In this document: one piece after another, positions 21,908 to 31,402 of the stretch | Position numbering within the stretch: the first letter of the stretch is position 1 | How the letters are laid out: each line of letters begins with the position of its first letter | Source of the DNA: Pelagibacteraceae bacterium | GTDB lineage: Bacteria; Pseudomonadota; Alphaproteobacteria; Pelagibacterales; Pelagibacteraceae | DNA length: 64,000 nucleotides | Reading direction: 5' to 3' | NCBI GenBank assembly: GCA_018402735.1 | Contig: JAGYIF010000002.1 | Location: forward strand, 186,001 to 250,000 | The notes under the pieces: generated by a model | What the model was told of the DNA's origin: nothing | Databases searched by the model: none | What the model saw: only the letters and a program-made list of their open reading frames with translations | Program-made: the position numbers and the translations under genes

Positions 21908-23306
21908 ATTTCTCTCTATATTTTTTTACAAAGCGCAAAGCGATAAAATTTAAAATTAGTGTCAAACAAAACAAGGTGAGTCCTAAAGCAAATGCAGATT
22001 GAGTTTTGGGACTGGTAAATTCTTGGTCTCCCACCAAAATCATGACAATTTGCGTTGTAATAGTTGTGGTTGCTTCTAGTGGATTAATCGTCAAGTTAGC
22101 AGCTAAACCAGCGGCCATGACAACAATCATCGTTTCCCCGACGGCTCTGGAAACCGCAAGTAAAATAGAACCAACAATACCGGGTAAGGCAGCTGGAAAA
22201 ACAACTTTTTTGATAGTCTCTGAATGAGTTGCGCCGAGTGCTAAAGAACCTTCTCTTAAGGATTGGGGCACTGCATTAATCACGTCGTCTGAAAGTGAAG
22301 ATACAAATGGTATGATCATAACACCCATGACTAAGCCAGCTGCCAAAGCACTCTCGGATGAAACCTCTACTCCTAGAGAATTCCCTAGTACTTTAAAAAA
22401 GGGGCCGACGGTTAAAGCAGCAAAAAAACCATAAACGACGGTTGGTATACCAGCAAGAATTTCAATGATCGGTTTGCCCCATTTTCGTTGTTTAAAAGAG
22501 GCATATTCTGCAAGGTAAATTCCTGAAAACAAGCCAATAGGAACAGCAACACACATCGCTATAAATGCAATAAAAGCTGTGCCGGCAAACAAAGGAACAG
22601 CACCGAAAGCATCTTTTAAATCTTGAACTTGGGCAGCAGTCAAAACTGCTCCCGCATCTCGAACAAAGGCTCTTTGTGGTGACCAGCTTAGTCCAAACAT
22701 AAAATCAAAAATATTAATAGTTTTAAAAAATTTTAAAGTTTCAAACAGTAAAGCAAAAATAATACCAACTGTCGTTAAAATAGCCGCGGTCGCTGATAAA
22801 AAAAGGATAATGATAAATATTTTTTCTACTCCCTCTCTTGCATGAACGTTATTATTAATTTTACTATGAGCAAATAAGGTTGCAGCTATGACAGCGCATA
22901 AAAATAAAACAATTTTTGATGATTGAGAAATTGATAAAAAATTCTTGTACGAAAAGGCACCCTGTTTAACAGCCTCGGTAATATTTCCCGAAAAATTATT
23001 ACCAGCTAAGGATACAATTTGTGAATATAAAAGTGTCAATTCATTTTTACTTAATTCTTGCAATGTTGTAGATTGTATTTGATTAAGAATTAAATTTTTA
23101 ACTACTATAGGTTCTAATATGCTCCAAAACACTATAACTAAAAATGCAGGCAGTGCGCACCACAATGCTTGATAATAACCATAAAAATGAGGTAATGATT
23201 TTACTGTTATCGCTGAAGCAGAGGAAATTTTTTTAATTCTAGATTGTCCGTAATAAAAACTGAAGATACACAATATTAACAAAACAAAAAGCAAAATGGA
23301 ATTCAT
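21900..23306 (-). CDS. pstC: Phosphate ABC transporter permease
   Basis: PstC-type permease (LREGSLALGATHSETIKKVVFPAALPGIVGSILLAVSRAVGETMIV). Confidence 0.95.
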   Translation of the reverse strand: MNSILLFVLLILCIFSFYYGQSRIKKISSASAITVKSLPHFYGYYQALWCALPAFLVIVFWSILEPIVVKNLILNQIQSTTLQELSKNELTLLYSQIVSLAGNNFSGNITEAVKQGAFSYKNFLSISQSSKIVLFLCAVIAATLFAHSKINNNVHAREGVEKIFIIILFLSATAAILTTVGIIFALLFETLKFFKTINIFDFMFGLSWSPQRAFVRDAGAVLTAAQVQDLKDAFGAVPLFAGTAFIAFIAMCVAVPIGLFSGIYLAEYASFKQRKWGKPIIEILAGIPTVVYGFFAALTVGPFFKVLGNSLGVEVSSESALAAGLVMGVMIIPFVSSLSDDVINAVPQSLREGSLALGATHSETIKKVVFPAALPGIVGSILLAVSRAVGETMIVVMAAGLAANLTINPLEATTTITTQIVMILVGDQEFTSPKTQSAFALGLTLFCLTLILNFIALRFVKKYREKYE

Positions 23307-23334
23307 AATATCTTCGCAGTTTTTTGTTGATTAG

Positions 23335-23362
23335 TTGAGGGCCTTTTTTCAAAGGCCCTCAA
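23335..23362. repeat. Perfect 12-bp inverted repeat in the pstS-pstC spacer (intercistronic hairpin)
   Basis: ttgagggccttt-tttc-aaaggccctcaa; no strong U tract on the minus-strand transcript. Confidence 0.8.
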
Positions 23363-23375
23363 TTTATGAATCAAA

Positions 23376-24401
23376 CTAGTTTAACGAAATAGTATTTAAC
23401 TGTGTACCAGCTGTTCTAACTTTTTTATAGTCTGCATCAGAAAGAGGTACTAGTCCAAGATCAGCTAAATATCCTGTTGGACCCATAGATCCTTTAGAAG
23501 TAAATTCAGCTAAAAATTCTTTCATACCTGGTATAACGCCAATATGAGCTTTCTTCACGTAGAAAAATAAAGGTCTTGCGATACCGTATGAATAATCTTG
23601 AATTGATGCAAGCGTAGGTAATTTACCATCTACTTTTGCAGCTTTGATTTTATCTTGATTTGCTATCAAATAAGAATAACCAAAGTATCCAAAAGCTTGT
23701 GGGTCAGATACAATTTTATTGACGATTAATGTATCGTTTTCACCTGCTTCAATTGCAGGACCATCTTCTCTTACTTTAGCGCATTCTTTTTTAGATTTTT
23801 TTCCAGCCGCTTCGTATGCTGCTTTTGCTACTTTTGTGCAACCTTTACTCATTACTAAACTATTCCAAGCATCTCTTGTACCTGAAGTTGGGGGTGCTAC
23901 TAGAAATTGAATAGCAAAATCTGGCAACGATTTATCAATATCACTCCATTTTTTGTATGGATTAGCAACAAGCTTACCATTCACATCTACATCGTGCGCA
24001 AGCGCTCTCCATAGTTGTTCTTTAGTAAAATTTAAATCTTTCGCTTTTACCGAGTGAGCAACAGTTAAACCATCATTTCCAACAATGATCTCAACGATGT
24101 CTTTTACACCATTTTTTGCGCAAAGCTCTTTTTCGCTAGATTTGATAGCTCTTGATGCATTAGTGATATCAGGATGGTTAACTCCAACTCCTTCGCAGAA
24201 TATTTTCATTCCGCCACCAGTTCCTGTACTTTCAATTACCGGAGTTTTGAATTTTCCACCTTGGCCAAATCTTTCAGCAACTACAGTTGCATAAGGGTAA
24301 ACAGTAGAAGATCCAACAATTTTAATTTGATCTCTTGCTGAAGCATAAGAAGTAACAACTAATGCAGCAACTAAAGATAAAATAAAGTTTAGTTTTTTCA
24401 T
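23376..24401 (-). CDS. pstS: Phosphate ABC transporter substrate-binding protein
   Basis: IKIVGSSTVYPYATVVAERF, ESTGTGGGMKIF, PPTSGTRDAW; start set to MKKLNFILSLVAALVVTSYASA signal peptide at 24401 (ORF opens at 24434). Confidence 0.95.
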   Translation of the reverse strand: MKKLNFILSLVAALVVTSYASARDQIKIVGSSTVYPYATVVAERFGQGGKFKTPVIESTGTGGGMKIFCEGVGVNHPDITNASRAIKSSEKELCAKNGVKDIVEIIVGNDGLTVAHSVKAKDLNFTKEQLWRALAHDVDVNGKLVANPYKKWSDIDKSLPDFAIQFLVAPPTSGTRDAWNSLVMSKGCTKVAKAAYEAAGKKSKKECAKVREDGPAIEAGENDTLIVNKIVSDPQAFGYFGYSYLIANQDKIKAAKVDGKLPTLASIQDYSYGIARPLFFYVKKAHIGVIPGMKEFLAEFTSKGSMGPTGYLADLGLVPLSDADYKKVRTAGTQLNTISLN

Positions 24402-24460
24402 TTTAGTTTCCTTTGTTAATATTAAAGTTCGCAAGTAATATTTCTTTACGGTATCAATAG

Positions 24461-24489
24461 TGTTACAGGTTTATGACAATATTGTTACA
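24461..24489 (-). promoter_or_regulatory. PHO box array upstream of pstS
   Basis: Minus strand TGTAACAatatTGTCATAaaccTGTAACA: three half-sites at exact 11-bp spacing. Confidence 0.85.
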
Positions 24490-24612
24490 ATACCTAACTT
24501 CTTAGTTGTATTTGTAGTCTATTTTGCAGAGTAATTTACGTTATTTGGAGTGTTAAGGAATAACCAAGTAATTTCTTAATATTTAAAATTAAGAACAAAA
24601 CTTTTAGATCAT

Positions 24613-25812
24613 TTAATATTTCAAAAAATAAATAATAAATTCACTTCCCTCCCCAAGTTTGCTGACAATTTGCAAATCACCTCTATGCTGATTTATAATA
24701 TGCTTTGCAATCGAAAGTCCAAGACCCGTCCCCTTAATTTTATTTTTTATTGCGTTTTCAGCTCTGTAAAATCGTTCTGTAATTCTATGAATTTCCTCTC
24801 TAGATATTCCCATTCCTTGATCTTTAATGGAAATACCAATTGCCTCTTTTTCCAAAATTCCTTTTTTAACAAAAGTGGAAATGTAAATTTTTTTGTTTTT
24901 GTCGCTATATTTAATCGCATTATCTAAAATGTTTTGAAACACTTCAGTTATTTTTACGCCATCGCCTAAGACATAATTATTATTGTGATTACTATTAAAT
25001 TCAACGCTAATATGTTTTTTTTCAGCAAGTTTAATTGTGGTTTCTATTAAATTGTTTAAGATTATTTCAATATCCACTTTATCTTTGGGCTGGATATGAG
25101 CTTGTGACTCAATTCTGCTAAGAGACATTAAATCTTCAATCAAATCTTCCATTTTATTTGACTCTTCTTGCATAATTTTAATAAATTTTTGCTGTGCTGT
25201 TGCATCATCTTTTGCAGGTCCGGCAATAGATTCCAGAAATCCTTTGATGGAAACAAGTGGTGTTTTTAATTGATGACTAACATTTGCAATAAAATCGGAT
25301 CGTAAAGTTTCGGCTTTTTTAATTTCAGTATAATTTTTAACGACCAGCATTAAAGATTGCTCATTTAAGTTTGAAATTCTTACTTTGAAAAATTGAAGTA
25401 TCGGAAGCTTTTGTTCAAACTCCATATGTTGAGATTTTTTTTTAAATCTGCAATCATCAATCTTATCGGTGAGCTCTGGTATTCGAATAAGCGATATTAT
25501 ATTTTTTCCTATAATATTTGGTGAATAAAATGTTTTAGCTGCCATATTTGCAAAGGTAACGATATTAAATGAATTAATGACTATGATTAAATCTTCAATT
25601 TGATCGATATAATTTTTTTGCAGATCTTGGCCTGAATATGTTTGTGAGGAGACAATTTGATTAATTTCTGGTTTTTTTAATTTTTTTCTTTTTTGCAGGA
25701 AGATTGCTGCCAATACTAATGAGATAATAAGTGCAGCCAGATTGCTGTGCATAAAATCATTACTAAAGCCAATTAGCGTTGTTAGAATAATGAGGGTAAA
25801 AATTAAATACAT
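24613..25812 (-). CDS. phoR: Phosphate regulon sensor histidine kinase PhoR
   Basis: FIANVSHQLKTPLVSIKGFLE H-box; DNAIKYSD, GTGLGLSIAKHI; next to pst operon. Confidence 0.92.
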   Translation of the reverse strand: MYLIFTLIILTTLIGFSNDFMHSNLAALIISLVLAAIFLQKRKKLKKPEINQIVSSQTYSGQDLQKNYIDQIEDLIIVINSFNIVTFANMAAKTFYSPNIIGKNIISLIRIPELTDKIDDCRFKKKSQHMEFEQKLPILQFFKVRISNLNEQSLMLVVKNYTEIKKAETLRSDFIANVSHQLKTPLVSIKGFLESIAGPAKDDATAQQKFIKIMQEESNKMEDLIEDLMSLSRIESQAHIQPKDKVDIEIILNNLIETTIKLAEKKHISVEFNSNHNNNYVLGDGVKITEVFQNILDNAIKYSDKNKKIYISTFVKKGILEKEAIGISIKDQGMGISREEIHRITERFYRAENAIKNKIKGTGLGLSIAKHIINQHRGDLQIVSKLGEGSEFIIYFLKY

Positions 25813-25871
25813 TATTAAAAAATCTATAACTTTCTTATATTAAAGTAATTTCATTAAATCATTCATATTTT

Positions 25872-25900
25872 TGCAACAAGACTGCAAAAAAATTGTAACA
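25872..25900 (+). promoter_or_regulatory. PHO box-like array upstream of olsB (divergent with phoR)
   Basis: TGCAACAagacTGCAAAAaaatTGTAACA: half-sites at 25872, 25883, 25894, 11-bp phasing. Confidence 0.7.
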
Positions 25901-25922
25901 AAATCACACTAGTAGATCATTC

Positions 25923-26747
25923 ATGATTATTGCTAATTTATCTAAAAAATATTTAGAATCTCAGTTTCATAGTATTCGCTCTAATTTTTTTGAACCTAAA
26001 ATAGAGTGCTATATTGCGGACAGCAAAAAAGAGATTAAAGCAGCTCAGCGATTACGCTATAAAGTTTTTTTTGCAGAACGTAGTAAAAATAAATTATTTG
26101 ATCTAAAAAGTTTCAAAAAAGATGTGGATCAATTTGATCGGTACGCAGACCATTTAATTATTACACATAAAAACTCAAAATTTAGCAAAACACAAGTAAT
26201 TGGAACGTACCGCTTACTGCAAAGCAAAATAGCTCAGCAGCACTGTGGTTTTTATTCATCAGAAGAATTTGATATTACTAAAATGATTGCTGCAGCCAGT
26301 GGGACAAATACTCTTGAATTAAGTAGATCCTGCATAGATGAACAATTTAGAAAAAAAAATCTTCTTCAATTAATGTGGAAGCAAATTCATAAATATATTC
26401 TTGCTAATGATATTAAAACTTTATTTGGCATGGCAAGTTTTTTAGAAGCTAATACAGAAAATATTAAAGTTGAATTAAGTTATATTCATAAAAATTTTTT
26501 GATGGATGAATCAATAAGAGTTTCTGCCTTATCGAATAGAAAAGTTGCAATGGATACTGCTAACTTAGAAAATATTTCAGAATTATCTATTATTAAACGA
26601 TTACCAACTTTAGTCAAAGCCTATTTACGACTTGGTGCAAAAGTAGGAGATGGTGCAGTGGTTGATCCAATTTTTAAAACAACCGATATTTTCATTCATC
26701 TTCCCTTCTCATCAATCAGCGAAGCTTATCTTAAAAAATTTATTTAA
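25923..26747 (+). CDS. olsB: GNAT/hemolysin-like acyltransferase, OlsB-type (L-ornithine N-alpha-acyltransferase)
   Basis: OlsB-like AAQRLRYKVFFAE..DQFDRYADHLII..VIGTYRLL..LELSRSCID..LRLGAKVGDGAVVDPIFKTTDIFI; followed by acyltransferase. Confidence 0.82.
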   Translation: MIIANLSKKYLESQFHSIRSNFFEPKIECYIADSKKEIKAAQRLRYKVFFAERSKNKLFDLKSFKKDVDQFDRYADHLIITHKNSKFSKTQVIGTYRLLQSKIAQQHCGFYSSEEFDITKMIAAASGTNTLELSRSCIDEQFRKKNLLQLMWKQIHKYILANDIKTLFGMASFLEANTENIKVELSYIHKNFLMDESIRVSALSNRKVAMDTANLENISELSIIKRLPTLVKAYLRLGAKVGDGAVVDPIFKTTDIFIHLPFSSISEAYLKKFI

Positions 26748-26759
26748 ATAAATAATTAA

Positions 26760-27512
26760 ATGCTTCGTTCATTCTTCGAATTTATGTTTGGAGTTCATTA
26801 TTTAAAAAAATTATATGAAAAAAATTATCACTTACCACAGTTAAAAGAAAATTTTTGGGGAACGACACTGCAACTTTTTAATATTAAATATAAGTTCCAC
26901 AACAATACTAATTTGCCAAAATATGGTCCTAGTATTATTGTCTGCAACCACCCTTTTGGTATTGTAGATGGTCTGATTATCGCCAATGAAATTCATGCTA
27001 TTCGTAAAGATTTTAAAATCTTAATTAATGAAGAATTGACTGCAGTTGATCACATAAAAAATTATTTACTGCCCTTACAATTTGATAATACAAAAGAATC
27101 TATTAAAAATAACATTATCTCCAAAAATAAAGCTATTGAATTTATTAATCAGGGTGGCTGTGTAATAATATTTCCATCTGGGGAGGTGGCGACTAGAGAA
27201 CATATTTTGAAAAAAGCAGTTGAAAAAGAATGGAAATCATTGCTCGGATCTATTGTTCGAAAAACAAAATGTTCTATTTATCCTGTTAAATTTGATGGAG
27301 AAAATAGTTTTCTATTTCAATTAGTTGGTATGATTAATTACAAAGCCAGAAGGATTATGTTTGCTAAGGAGCTTATTAATAAAAAAAATAAAATGTTTTG
27401 GACTAAATGTGGTTTGCCAATACCCTCGGAGGAATATTCTATGCTAGATAATGCAAGCATCTCATCCCGTCTTCGCTCCGTTACTTTATCTATTAATCAC
27501 CAATTATATTAA
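26760..27512 (+). CDS. olsA: 1-acyl-glycerol-3-phosphate acyltransferase family, OlsA-type
   Basis: PlsC-like IIVCNHPFGIVDG (NHPxxxxD box), VIIFPSGEVAT; downstream of olsB. Confidence 0.75.
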   Translation: MLRSFFEFMFGVHYLKKLYEKNYHLPQLKENFWGTTLQLFNIKYKFHNNTNLPKYGPSIIVCNHPFGIVDGLIIANEIHAIRKDFKILINEELTAVDHIKNYLLPLQFDNTKESIKNNIISKNKAIEFINQGGCVIIFPSGEVATREHILKKAVEKEWKSLLGSIVRKTKCSIYPVKFDGENSFLFQLVGMINYKARRIMFAKELINKKNKMFWTKCGLPIPSEEYSMLDNASISSRLRSVTLSINHQLY

Positions 27513-28522
27513 TAGTTGCGAATAGCCGTATCTAAAAAAATATTTGCGCAATTTTCCCAAGTATAGGCACTGGCAATAAGCTGACATACCTCTTTTGGAA
27601 TCGTTAAAGATTTTTTTGCTGAGGCTATTAAATCCCAATCCAAAGTATCCGCTTTAGTATTTTTTAAAATATCGATAGGTCCTGGAACTGGGTAAGCTGC
27701 AACCGGTAATCCTGCGGCAAGTGCTTCAATAATAACAATGCCAAAGGTATCTGTTTTGCTTGGAAACACAAATACATCACTTGAAGCTAAATAGTTTGCA
27801 ACATTTTTACTATCTTGCATGCCGACAAAAGTGACATCTTTATATTTTTGTTTAAGTTTATCTAATTGCGGACCACCTCCCACAACTAATTTTGATCCTT
27901 CAATCTCCATACCTAAAAATGCTTCAATATTTTTCTCAACTGCAACCCGCCCAACATAAATCCAAATCGGTCTTTGTAATCCTAGTTCAATTTTTTCACC
28001 CTTTGCAAAAATGTCTTGTTTTGCTCCCCTCGTCCATACGCGTAATTTATCAATATTAAAACCACGTCCTGCCAGCTCTTGCTTCATAGTTTCTGTGGTA
28101 ACTAAAATCTGATCTGAGTGTTTATGAAAAAATCTCATAAATCTGTAACTGAGACTGAGCGGTAATTTAATTCGTTCATAAATATATTCTGGAAATTTCG
28201 TATGGTAAGAGGTGGTAAATTTTATTTTATGTTTAATACAATACCTTCTTGCAAAAAAACCTAAAGGCCCCTCTGTGGCGATATGAATAATTTGAGGATT
28301 TAATTGCTTAATTTTTCTATACAATTTTGGCCAAGGGTTAATTGCCAATCTAATTTCTGGATAACTTGGGCAAGGTATAGTGATAAATTCTTTGGGTGTG
28401 ATGTAATGGACATCATGGCCTAATTTTTTTAATTCATCTCCCAGAGTATTAATAGTTCTTACTACACCATTAACCTGAGGATGCCATGCGTCTGTTACAA
28501 ATAATATTTTGTATGTACTCAC
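27509..28522 (-). CDS. agt: GT4 glycosyltransferase, Agt/SqdX-like (diacylglycerol glycosyltransferase candidate)
   Basis: VTDAWHPQVNGVVRTI..VFVFPSKTDTFGIVIIEALAAGLPVAAYPVPGP; coupled to plcP-like gene. Confidence 0.75.
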   Translation of the reverse strand: MSTYKILFVTDAWHPQVNGVVRTINTLGDELKKLGHDVHYITPKEFITIPCPSYPEIRLAINPWPKLYRKIKQLNPQIIHIATEGPLGFFARRYCIKHKIKFTTSYHTKFPEYIYERIKLPLSLSYRFMRFFHKHSDQILVTTETMKQELAGRGFNIDKLRVWTRGAKQDIFAKGEKIELGLQRPIWIYVGRVAVEKNIEAFLGMEIEGSKLVVGGGPQLDKLKQKYKDVTFVGMQDSKNVANYLASSDVFVFPSKTDTFGIVIIEALAAGLPVAAYPVPGPIDILKNTKADTLDWDLIASAKKSLTIPKEVCQLIASAYTWENCANIFLDTAIRNY

Positions 28523-29356
28523 TTAAGATGCAACTTTCAAAGCTTGATCTAATTCAATAGGAACTGAAATTACTTCTTTCCTCTTATCAAACCAATAGAT
28601 TAACTCTAAGGATCCATCAAAATGTTCAACTAAAGCTGTGCAGCTTTCCACCCAATCACCATCATTAATATACTGAACTCCTTGCATATCTTGGATGGCT
28701 GGATGATGAATATGTCCGCAAATAATACCGTCCACATTCTTTTTTTTTGCATAATTAGAAACTAGTTGTTCATAATCACTCATAAATTTTACAGCATTTT
28801 TTACTTTGTGTTTCAAATATTTTGATAAGGACCAATATTCTTTGCCCATTTTTTCTCTAACAATATTAAGATAACGATTAAACTTAATTAATACTTCGTA
28901 AGCAATGGATCCTAATATGGATAACCACTTGGCACTTCTAATAACGCCATCAAATTGATCTCCGTGGATAACGAGAAATTTCCTTCCATCTACCATTTCA
29001 TGTATTAATTGATTACAAACCTGAACTGCGCCAAAAGATATGGGCATAAAACTTCTGAGCATTTCATCATGATTGCCGGCTATATAAAAAACTTTCGTGC
29101 CGTGTCTTGCTTTTCGCAAAATTTTTTGAACAATATCGTTATGCATTTGCGGCCAATACCAACTGTTTTTTAAAGCCCAACCATCTATAATATCTCCAAC
29201 TAAATATAATTTTTCTGACTGGGTATATTTAATAAATTCTAAAATCATATCCGACCGACAACCTCTGGTGCCCAGATGCAAATCGGAAATCCAAATAGTT
29301 TTATAATTAAGAATATTTAATTCTTGTTTTTTTAATTTATTAATTTTTTTTAACAT
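28523..29356 (-). CDS. plcP: PlcP-like metallophosphoesterase (phospholipase C; UDP-2,3-diacylglucosamine hydrolase superfamily)
   Basis: WISDLHLGTRGCRSD, VGDIIDGWALKNSWYWP, YIAGNHDEMLR, VIHGDQFDGV, GHIHHPAI; immediately 5' of agt in the same operon. Confidence 0.8.
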   Translation of the reverse strand: MLKKINKLKKQELNILNYKTIWISDLHLGTRGCRSDMILEFIKYTQSEKLYLVGDIIDGWALKNSWYWPQMHNDIVQKILRKARHGTKVFYIAGNHDEMLRSFMPISFGAVQVCNQLIHEMVDGRKFLVIHGDQFDGVIRSAKWLSILGSIAYEVLIKFNRYLNIVREKMGKEYWSLSKYLKHKVKNAVKFMSDYEQLVSNYAKKKNVDGIICGHIHHPAIQDMQGVQYINDGDWVESCTALVEHFDGSLELIYWFDKRKEVISVPIELDQALKVAS

Positions 29357-29367
29357 TTCGAATCACT

Positions 29368-29396
29368 ACTTACAGTTGAATCATATTTATGTTACA
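29368..29396 (-). promoter_or_regulatory. PHO box-like element between plcP and the divergent diacylglycerol kinase gene
   Basis: Minus strand TGTAACAtaaatatgattcaacTGTAAGT: outer half-sites 22 bp apart (2 x 11) with a degenerate middle site. Confidence 0.55.
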
Positions 29397-29409
29397 GCTT
29401 TGTTAATTC

Positions 29410-30276
29410 ATGAAAAAAATTTGCATAATTTTTAATCCGAAGGCAGGAAGTAGCAAATTAGCCAAGCTTAATAAGATTATTGCTGAGCTTAATAAAAATA
29501 ATACTGTAACTCTTTTTGAAACCACGGCCGCAGGTGATGCAACTAATATAGCAAGAACTGAGTCTGCTCGTTTTGATATTGTAGTTGCTGCTGGAGGTGA
29601 TGGGACTATTAACGAAGTGGTAAATGGTATTGACCCCAATACTCCTCTTGCAATTATTCCTATGGGAACTGCAAATATTGTGGCTATAGAAGCTGGGATT
29701 TCTAATAATAGCAAAGCAATCTGTGCAGCAATTAACCAGGGCAAAACAAAAAGGGCCTACGTTTCAACTATCAATAATAAAAAATTTATTCTAATGGCTG
29801 GTATTGGTTATGATGCAAAAGTTGTGAACAATATTAATCCTAAATTAAAAAAAGTATTTGGAAAATTAATTTTTGCTTTAGAAGGATTAAAACAATTTTT
29901 TAAACTTAAAGAATTTAATATAACGATCACTAGTAACAATCAGACACACCATGCAAACTGGGTTTTAATTACTAATGCAAAATATTATGCCGGCCCTCAT
30001 AGTATTACAAAACGAACTAATATTTTTAATGAAGATTTAGTCTGCTATCTATTTCAAGATTTAACTAAATTAAGTTTTTTATATAATTTATTTTTAATTA
30101 TTTTTTTTGGAGATTTGTCAAAATCTAAAAAAATTAAAACAATTTATTCATCTTCTTTTGAGATTAGTTCGCAACATACAACACCTATTCAATGTGACGG
30201 TGAGCCCTTTGGTTATCTTCCTGCAACTGTCCAAACTAATAAAGAGTTTATAAATCTAATTATCCCACCCAACTAA
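29410..30276 (+). CDS. Diacylglycerol kinase catalytic-domain (DAGK/YegS) lipid kinase
   Basis: IIFNPKAGSSKLAKL, VVAAGGDGTINEVVNGI, PLAIIPMGTANIVA. Confidence 0.85.
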   Translation: MKKICIIFNPKAGSSKLAKLNKIIAELNKNNTVTLFETTAAGDATNIARTESARFDIVVAAGGDGTINEVVNGIDPNTPLAIIPMGTANIVAIEAGISNNSKAICAAINQGKTKRAYVSTINNKKFILMAGIGYDAKVVNNINPKLKKVFGKLIFALEGLKQFFKLKEFNITITSNNQTHHANWVLITNAKYYAGPHSITKRTNIFNEDLVCYLFQDLTKLSFLYNLFLIIFFGDLSKSKKIKTIYSSSFEISSQHTTPIQCDGEPFGYLPATVQTNKEFINLIIPPN

Positions 30277-31261
30277 TCGTCCCACTTTTTACTCCAACGG
30301 AATTAGTAATAGACTGGTTAGCTAATTGCTGGACAATTTCATGGTCCAATAATTTTAAATCTAGTAATAATCCTGCAATAGCAACTTCAGCAGCTTTCAT
30401 ATTGCCGTCTTTAATTTTTACTACTACCGCCATTTTTTTCTCAGGCACAATTGCTGCGAACACTCCGTCCGCACCATTTTTTACTAATATTTTTTTATTA
30501 CTACTTTTAGTTAAAATGGAATTAATACTCTGTGAGCCACCAAAATAAACTGGATGATCTACACAGCATTGAACTATTTTCTTTGCTGCCATCTGTTCTA
30601 ATCCTGATAACTGTTGCGGATCTGCAAACTTTGTTAGTGCAAAAGCAAAACGTTCTAAAGGCAGAGCTGGTGCTGGTAATCCGCAACCATCAATTGCAAT
30701 ATTCTTAATTTTTATCTCAGATAATTGTTCTAGATTTCTTATAAATAATTGCTGAACTGGATGGCTTGGATTGTTGTACTCAGAAATATTAAAATTTTTA
30801 TGAACACAAATTGAAAGTTGACCCAAATGCTTTCCGGAACAATTGTGATAAATTTTAGTCTTCACTCCATCATTTCTTACAATATCTTCTCTTCTTTTAT
30901 CCCCCAATGGCCAAGATGGTCCTAAAGTAAAATTACTCTCATCTAATTTTAAATCCTTTAACCATTGCTGCGCCATTTCAATATGTAATGGTTCGGCATG
31001 ATGCGATGATGTTGCAAATGCAATTCTTTCATCACTTAATTGAAGGGCTTCATAAGTTCCAGTGGTAAAAATTCCAAACGTTTGAATAGGTTTTAAAGCA
31101 GATCGAGGAAAAATTTCGGTGGTTGTGTCTCCCCACTTTTTAATAATTTGATTATTCGAATTGATTGCAATGGCAATACCCTGGTGAATATTTTCAACAA
31201 GATTACCTCTGGTGACCTGAACTAGATCTACAAATTTTGCTGATTGTGATGGGCTTGTCAT
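30260..31261 (-). CDS. Asparaginase (L-asparaginase II family)
   Basis: RGNLVENIHQGIAIAINSNNQI; NCSGKHLGQL; IDGCGLPAPALPLERFA; GGSQSINSIL. Confidence 0.85.
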   Translation of the reverse strand: MTSPSQSAKFVDLVQVTRGNLVENIHQGIAIAINSNNQIIKKWGDTTTEIFPRSALKPIQTFGIFTTGTYEALQLSDERIAFATSSHHAEPLHIEMAQQWLKDLKLDESNFTLGPSWPLGDKRREDIVRNDGVKTKIYHNCSGKHLGQLSICVHKNFNISEYNNPSHPVQQLFIRNLEQLSEIKIKNIAIDGCGLPAPALPLERFAFALTKFADPQQLSGLEQMAAKKIVQCCVDHPVYFGGSQSINSILTKSSNKKILVKNGADGVFAAIVPEKKMAVVVKIKDGNMKAAEVAIAGLLLDLKLLDHEIVQQLANQSITNSVGVKSGTISWVG

Positions 31262-31309
31262 AAAACTTACAATAAATGTATAATAATAAAGGAACTATTT
31301 TTTATTAAA

Positions 31310-31402
31310 TTAAACAATCAAAGTAATTCCAAGAATAATCAGTGCGATTAAGACTAAGAAGACAATTACAGCTTTATTCAATGGTAAATTAGAAATGCTC
31401 AT
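31310..31402 (-). CDS. Small single-TM protein (30 aa), unannotated in ORF track
   Basis: MSISNLPLNKAVIVFLVLIALIILGITLIV*; start overlaps DoxX stop (TAATG). Confidence 0.5.
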   Translation of the reverse strand: MSISNLPLNKAVIVFLVLIALIILGITLIV

